A stretch of 64,000 nt of DNA, from contig CP040678.1 of assembly GCA_005954745.1 (NCBI GenBank), positions 1,860,001-1,924,000 of the forward strand, read 5' to 3'. Below, in pieces: positions 59,757 to 64,000 of the stretch. The stretch is from Halostella pelagica (lineage in GTDB: Archaea > Halobacteriota > Halobacteria > Halobacteriales > Natronoarchaeaceae). Each line of letters begins with the position of its first letter. Within the stretch, counting starts at the first letter, position 1. A program made the translations under genes and the position numbers. Under the pieces are notes generated by a model. The model was not told where the DNA came from and made no database searches. It worked only from the letters and a program-made list of their open reading frames with translations.

Positions 59757-61637
59757 ATGACTCAGTCGCAGTCTCCAGTCGGCTACGTACTCGACAGGTT
59801 CGCGAAACCGCGATGGCGGCGGTTTGCGCTCGGTATCGGCCTGCTCGTCGCGGCAGTGTTCCTCCAGCGCGTCCCGGCGCTCGTCGTCGGTGTCGCTCTC
59901 GACGCGCTCCTCCTGGGAAGCCAGTCGTACACGCTTCCATTCGTTCCTTCGGCGTGGATCCCGGCCGCTCCGGCCGGGCAAGCCGTACTCACTGTGAGCG
60001 TTCTCGGTACTGCCGTCGCCGCGGAGAGCGCCGCCAAGTGGTACGGAAGCCTCGTGTACGAAACGGCCTCACTGCGGACGCTACACGAGATCCGGGTCGT
60101 TGTCTACGACACGGCTGCGTCGCTACCGATGCCGTTCCACGACGACCGGGACCGCGGCGACGTCCTGAGCGTCGTCAACGACGACGTCGATAACCTCGGG
60201 GACCTGTTCGCGGGCGGCCGCGACGGTCTGCTGTACGGCGGTAGCCTCGTTAGCGCGTTCGCGTTCATGGTCGCCTTGAACTGGCAGCTCGCGGTGCTCC
60301 TCTTGGTGGTGCCGGTCGCGCTCGTGGCCACCGCCCGCGTCTACGCCGCGTTACTGGAACCGCGGTACGACGCCGTCCGCGAGAGCGTGGGGGCCGTCAA
60401 CGCCCGGATCCGAGACGCGATCCAGGGGTTGAGCACGGTGAAAGCGTTCACGGGCGAACCCACTGAACGCGCCCGGGTCGCCGACGCCTCGAACGACTTC
60501 AGGGAGTCGAAGTGGGCGGCGATCCGACTCCGCGTCGCGTACAACGGCATCTCGTGGTTCTCGGGGACCGTCGGCATCTGGGGGCTGTTCCTCCTCGGCG
60601 GCTACTGGGTACTCGCCGGTCCGCCTGCGTTCTTCACGGCGGAGCTGTCTGCGGGCAGCCTGCTCACGTTTCTCATCTACGCCGAGTCGTTTCTCGACCC
60701 GACCCGCCGGCTTGCTGTCCAGGTCGTCGACAAGGTCGAGAGCGCGCAGGCGTCCGCCCGGCGCGTCGCCGAAGTACTCCGACACGACACCGAAACCGAG
60801 GACGTCGACGCGTCGGAGATAGACGTGACTGCGGGGCGCGTAGAGTACGACGATGTTAGCTTCGCGTACGAGAACGCTGACCGCCAGGGCGGACAGGACG
60901 GCGGGACGCTCGCCGATGTCTCGTTCACCGCCGAACCGGGGGAGTTCGTCGGCGTCGTCGGGCCGACTGGGACCGGTAAGTCTACCCTTCTACAGTTGTT
61001 GTTCCGGTTCTACGAGCCGGATGCGGGTACGGTGCGCGTTGACGGCCAGGACGTCACGACCGCTGACCCCGCGAGTCTCCGGGAACACGTCGGGTACGTC
61101 AGTCAGACGCCGTATCTGTTCCCCTGCACCGTCGCGGAGAACGTCGCGTACGGTGACCGCGACCCCGACCGCCGAGAAGTCGTCGCGGCGGCGGAGGCGG
61201 CCGACGCCCACGAGTTCGTCACGGACCTCCCGGACGGCTACGACACCGAGGTCGGGGAGCGCGGGGCGAGCCTCTCGGGCGGGCAGCGACAGCGCATCGC
61301 TATCGCCCGCGCGCTTTACCACGACCCCGAGATACTCGTCTTCGACGAGGCGACCAGCCACGTCGACAACGAGACCGAAGCCGCGATCAAGCGACGCCTC
61401 TCGGCGTCGTCCGGCGACCGAACCGTGTTTGCGATCGCTCACCGCCTCTCGACGGTTCGGGATGCTGACCGCATACTCGTCCTCGACGACGGGGAGGTCG
61501 CGGAGTGCGGTACCCACGACGACCTCGTCGCTGCCGGCGGCGTCTACGCGACGCTCTGGCGCATCCAGACCGGCGCTATCGCCGCCGCCAGGGCCGACGA
61601 TACTCGCGGGCAAGCCGAACCGGAGGCGGTCAAATGA
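59757..61637 (+). CDS. ABC exporter half-transporter A
   Basis: This 626-residue protein has a six-helix ABC_membrane domain in residues 1-320. The ATPase domain shows Walker A GPTGTGKSTLLQLL, Q-loop VGYVSQTPYLF, signature LSGGQRQRIAIARAL, Walker B ILVFDEATSHVDNETE with the catalytic Glu, and H-loop AIAHRLSTV. All motifs are canonical. Its last 4 bases overlap the next gene, a paralogue, so the two probably form a heterodimer exporting lipids, drugs or peptides. Substrate unknown. Confidence 0.93.
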   Translation: MTQSQSPVGYVLDRFAKPRWRRFALGIGLLVAAVFLQRVPALVVGVALDALLLGSQSYTLPFVPSAWIPAAPAGQAVLTVSVLGTAVAAESAAKWYGSLVYETASLRTLHEIRVVVYDTAASLPMPFHDDRDRGDVLSVVNDDVDNLGDLFAGGRDGLLYGGSLVSAFAFMVALNWQLAVLLLVVPVALVATARVYAALLEPRYDAVRESVGAVNARIRDAIQGLSTVKAFTGEPTERARVADASNDFRESKWAAIRLRVAYNGISWFSGTVGIWGLFLLGGYWVLAGPPAFFTAELSAGSLLTFLIYAESFLDPTRRLAVQVVDKVESAQASARRVAEVLRHDTETEDVDASEIDVTAGRVEYDDVSFAYENADRQGGQDGGTLADVSFTAEPGEFVGVVGPTGTGKSTLLQLLFRFYEPDAGTVRVDGQDVTTADPASLREHVGYVSQTPYLFPCTVAENVAYGDRDPDRREVVAAAEAADAHEFVTDLPDGYDTEVGERGASLSGGQRQRIAIARALYHDPEILVFDEATSHVDNETEAAIKRRLSASSGDRTVFAIAHRLSTVRDADRILVLDDGEVAECGTHDDLVAAGGVYATLWRIQTGAIAAARADDTRGQAEPEAVK

Positions 61638-63529
61638 CGGACGACACGACCGCTGACATCGCTGACGATGCATCCGCCGACTACCCGCTACTGAGACTCA
61701 TACGCCGGTACGGCCGAGCGGATAGCCACTATCTTGCGGCCGGCGTCGGGTTCGACGCCGCGAAATCGTTCATCGGGTTCGCGGACGTCTTCATCGTCGG
61801 ACTCGCCATCGACGCGCTGTTCAACGGCCAGCCGCTCGCGCTGCCGTTACTCCCCGACGCCTGGACGCCCTCTGACCCGCTCCCGATGCTCGTGTTCGTC
61901 GGTGCGCTGCTGTTCGCCGTAAACGCCGTGACCGTCCTCGGCAGCTCCCTCGCGGAGTTCAGTTTCGGCGTGTTCGCCCAGCGGCTCCTCCACCGGATCC
62001 GCGTCGACACCTTCGACGCTTCCCTGGACCGCGGGCTCGACTACTTCGACACTCACCGCACTGGTGACGTGATGAGCGCGCTAAACGACGACGTCAACCA
62101 GCTTGAGACGTTTTTTACGGTGTTGCTCGGTGCAGCAGTCTGGATCGCCGTCACGCTCGTCGCCGCGCTCGTCTACATGTCCGTGCTGAACTGGCAGCTC
62201 GCGGTCTTCGTGCTTGCGTCCGGCCCGCTGGTCGCGGCAATCAACTACCGGTTCGCGCGGAGGCTCGAACCGCTACAGGACGCCGTCAGAAGAGAGCGCG
62301 GCGGGTTGAACGCGCACCTCGAAACCAGCCTCGACGGCGTCGGCGTCGTGAAGGCGTTCACCGCGGAGGACCACGAGCGCGACCGCGTCGAAGACGCCTC
62401 GCTGAACCACTTCCGTGCGCGCTTCCGGGCCAAGCGACTGGCGGTCCGGCAAGCGCCCCTGAACCGACTCGTCGCGGGCGCGTGGTTGCTCGCGACGCTC
62501 TCTATCGGGATCTACTGGATACTCGTGGAGCCGCCGTTCGTGTTCTCGGGGCCGCTGACCGCCGGCGAACTCGTCCCGTTTCTGTTCTACATGGAGCGAG
62601 TCACGCTCCCGCTGAAGAACCTCAGCGGAGTCATCGACGGGTACAAATCCGCAAAAGCGGCCGCAAAACGTATCGACGGCCTCACGAGCGGCGGGGAGCG
62701 CGACGGCGACGAACGCCGAACGGACGCCCGCGAGAGTGAGGACGGCAGCCCCGGGGACGACTCCGTAGCGGTCGAGGACGGTCGCGTTCGCTTCGAGGGC
62801 GTGACGTTCCGCTACTCGGACGACGACCAGCCTGCGGTCGAGGACGTCCGTTTCGGCGTCGATCCCGGGGAGACAGTCGGGATCGTCGGCGCGACTGGCG
62901 CGGGGAAATCTACGGTCGTGAAGCTCCTGCTCGGACTGTACGACCCCGACCGCGGAACCGTGTCCGTGGATCGCGAACCCGTCCGGAACGTTCCGGGGCG
63001 GCGTCTCCGGGACGCCGTCGGGTACGTAAACCAGGACTCGTTTCTGTTCAACGGTACCGTCCGTTACAACGTCGCGTACGGCGCTGATGACGACGTGTCC
63101 GACGAGCGGGTCCGCGAGGCGGCGCGTCTGGCAGGCGTTCACGACGACATCAAGGCGTTACCCGCTGGCTACGACACCGAGGTCGGCGATCGCGGCGTGA
63201 AGCTCTCGGGCGGTCAGCGACAGCGTATCGCCATCGCACGCGCCGTCGTTTCCGACCCAAAGATACTCGTCCTCGACGAGGCGACCAGCCACGTCGACAC
63301 GGAGACCGAACGGATCGTCCAAGAACGGCTCAGAGAACTCGTCGAAGACCGCACGACGTTCGTAGTCGCACACCGGTTATCGACGGTGCGGACGGCCGAC
63401 CGTATCCTCGTGCTCGACGACGGCGAGATCGTCGAGCGGGGCACGCACGAGGAACTGCTCGAATGCGACGGTGCATACGCTACCCTCTGGAACATTCAGG
63501 TCGGGACTATCGATACCCCTGCCGGCTGA
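61634..63529 (+). CDS. ABC exporter half-transporter B
   Basis: A 631-residue paralogue of the preceding gene from ATG 61634. The membrane domain spans residues about 30-340 and includes TGDVMSALNDDVNQLETFFTVLLGAAVW, a coupling helix as in MsbA-like exporters. An acidic linker (about 370-405) precedes the ATPase: Walker A GATGAGKSTVVKLLLG, LSGGQRQRIAIARAVV, ILVLDEATSHVDTETE and VVAHRLSTV. Both ATP sites of the predicted heterodimer look competent, unlike exporters with one degenerate site. Confidence 0.93.
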   Translation: MTDDTTADIADDASADYPLLRLIRRYGRADSHYLAAGVGFDAAKSFIGFADVFIVGLAIDALFNGQPLALPLLPDAWTPSDPLPMLVFVGALLFAVNAVTVLGSSLAEFSFGVFAQRLLHRIRVDTFDASLDRGLDYFDTHRTGDVMSALNDDVNQLETFFTVLLGAAVWIAVTLVAALVYMSVLNWQLAVFVLASGPLVAAINYRFARRLEPLQDAVRRERGGLNAHLETSLDGVGVVKAFTAEDHERDRVEDASLNHFRARFRAKRLAVRQAPLNRLVAGAWLLATLSIGIYWILVEPPFVFSGPLTAGELVPFLFYMERVTLPLKNLSGVIDGYKSAKAAAKRIDGLTSGGERDGDERRTDARESEDGSPGDDSVAVEDGRVRFEGVTFRYSDDDQPAVEDVRFGVDPGETVGIVGATGAGKSTVVKLLLGLYDPDRGTVSVDREPVRNVPGRRLRDAVGYVNQDSFLFNGTVRYNVAYGADDDVSDERVREAARLAGVHDDIKALPAGYDTEVGDRGVKLSGGQRQRIAIARAVVSDPKILVLDEATSHVDTETERIVQERLRELVEDRTTFVVAHRLSTVRTADRILVLDDGEIVERGTHEELLECDGAYATLWNIQVGTIDTPAG

Positions 63530-63538
63530 TCGCTCCGG

Positions 63539-64000
63539 TTACTCCTCGCCGTCCTCGCCCTGATCGCCGTTTCCGTCTTCCCCGCCGTCGTCTCGATACT
63601 GGTCGCGCAAGGAGTCGAGTTCGGCGTCGACATCGACCTTGACTCCTTGGTCCAGTTCCTCGTCGTCCGCGTCCGCGTCCTCGTACTCGTCGAGTCTGTG
63701 GTCCTCCTCGGTCGCCTCGCGGAGGCGACGGTCTATCTCGGCGCGGAGGTTGCGGGCGTCTTCGAGGACGGGACGGGCGGGCGAATCCTCGGGGAGTTCC
63801 CCCGACTCGATTGCAGTCTGGAGGTCGGCGAGCGCGCTATCGACCCGTTCGAGCGTGGACTGACTGAGGTCAGCCGCGCGGTTGCGGGCCTCGGTACCGC
63901 GCTGGCGGGCGTTCTCGCCTGTTCGTGCCAGCCGGATCGCCTGCTGAAACGCCTCGAGGATCCGGATGTTTGCCTCCAGAACGGCGATGACGGCGGGAAG
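63539..64000 (-). CDS. Acidic coiled-coil haloarchaeal protein, N-terminus outside window
   Basis: The C-terminal 153 residues of a leftward gene, running from the window end to a TAA at 63539. It reads VIAVLEANIRILEAFQQAIRL, ARTGENARQRGTEARNRAADL, SQSTLERVDSALADLQTAIES, DARNLRAEIDRRLREATEE and an Asp/Glu/Gly-rich tail ending GEDGEE. Helical heptads predict a coiled coil. The family may be one that I recall as DUF7547, but I am unsure. It is convergent with the ABC exporter, with 9 bases between stops. Confidence 0.55.
   Translation of the reverse strand, partial: LPAVIAVLEANIRILEAFQQAIRLARTGENARQRGTEARNRAADLSQSTLERVDSALADLQTAIESGELPEDSPARPVLEDARNLRAEIDRRLREATEEDHRLDEYEDADADDEELDQGVKVDVDAELDSLRDQYRDDGGEDGNGDQGEDGEE

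Noticed and set aside
59757-63529. Heterodimeric exporter with one degenerate ATP site
   Set aside because: Both subunits keep Walker A, signature LSGGQ, catalytic Glu and the H-loop His, so no degenerate site is supported.

Overview
The window looks like chromosomal DNA of a halophilic archaeon (class Halobacteria). It is GC-rich. Almost every protein is strongly acidic. Starts are often leaderless, with a TATA-like box about 25-30 bases upstream. Secreted proteins carry Tat signals, often with lipoboxes. Many genes belong to haloarchaea-specific families, including gamma-glutamylcysteine ligase, fibrillarin/Nop5, a probable RNA polymerase epsilon subunit, and the haloarchaeal PHA cluster. 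I see no rRNA, CRISPR array, transposase or prophage.

Layout. 1-4 kb: a leftward surface operon of a P19/Tp34-like metal lipoprotein, a DUF7282-like protein, a DyP-type peroxidase-like lipoprotein and a rhodanese-like lipoprotein cut by the window edge. 4-8 kb: a Tat lipoprotein and a large repeat/PKD/dockerin-like secreted protein. 8-14 kb: information-processing and cofactor genes (CPxCG microprotein, tRNA-Leu, TFB-like cyclin protein, CoaD, HTH protein, GshA, probable RpoEps, FlpA, Nop5), with an unusual intergenic region holding three promoter-like repeats and one copy of an 80-bp palindromic element. 14-20 kb: secreted protein, degenerate histidine kinase, then phenylacetate-type genes (PaaC-like, hotdog thioesterase, PaaG-like hydratase) and an amidohydrolase. 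20-33 kb: pilin-like protein, membrane proteins, CysS, tandem cupredoxin, CbiX, a wHTH/membrane protein pair, two LolA-like paralogues and a DR2241-family protein. 33-44 kb: Trm112-like protein, truncated hemoglobin, PurA, wHTH, a long coiled-coil protein with a nuclease-like tail, a K+ channel/RCK protein, a GT2 glycosyltransferase and PhoX.

44.7-52.1 kb holds the most suggestive arrangement: a leftward cluster of a GT75/RGP-like glycosyltransferase, an Fbp-type iron ABC transporter (binding protein, permease, ATPase) and a large GT39-like membrane glycosyltransferase whose start overlaps the ATPase stop. Two near-identical palindromes (TTTAGGC-NN-GCCTAAA, the type bound by DtxR-family metal repressors) sit in the promoters of the RGP-like gene and of the binding-protein gene. 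This predicts that glycosylation and iron uptake are co-repressed by iron.

52.1-58.7 kb is a complete polyhydroxyalkanoate island: MaoC/PhaJ-type hydratase (divergent), PhaR, PhaP, PhaE, PhaC, PhaB, and the two-subunit ketothiolase. The synthase carries a C-terminal helix-hairpin-helix domain. The island ends with a tandemly duplicated terminator. 58.7-64 kb: a zinc-ribbon HTH regulator, divergent from a heterodimeric ABC exporter, and an acidic coiled-coil protein cut by the window end.
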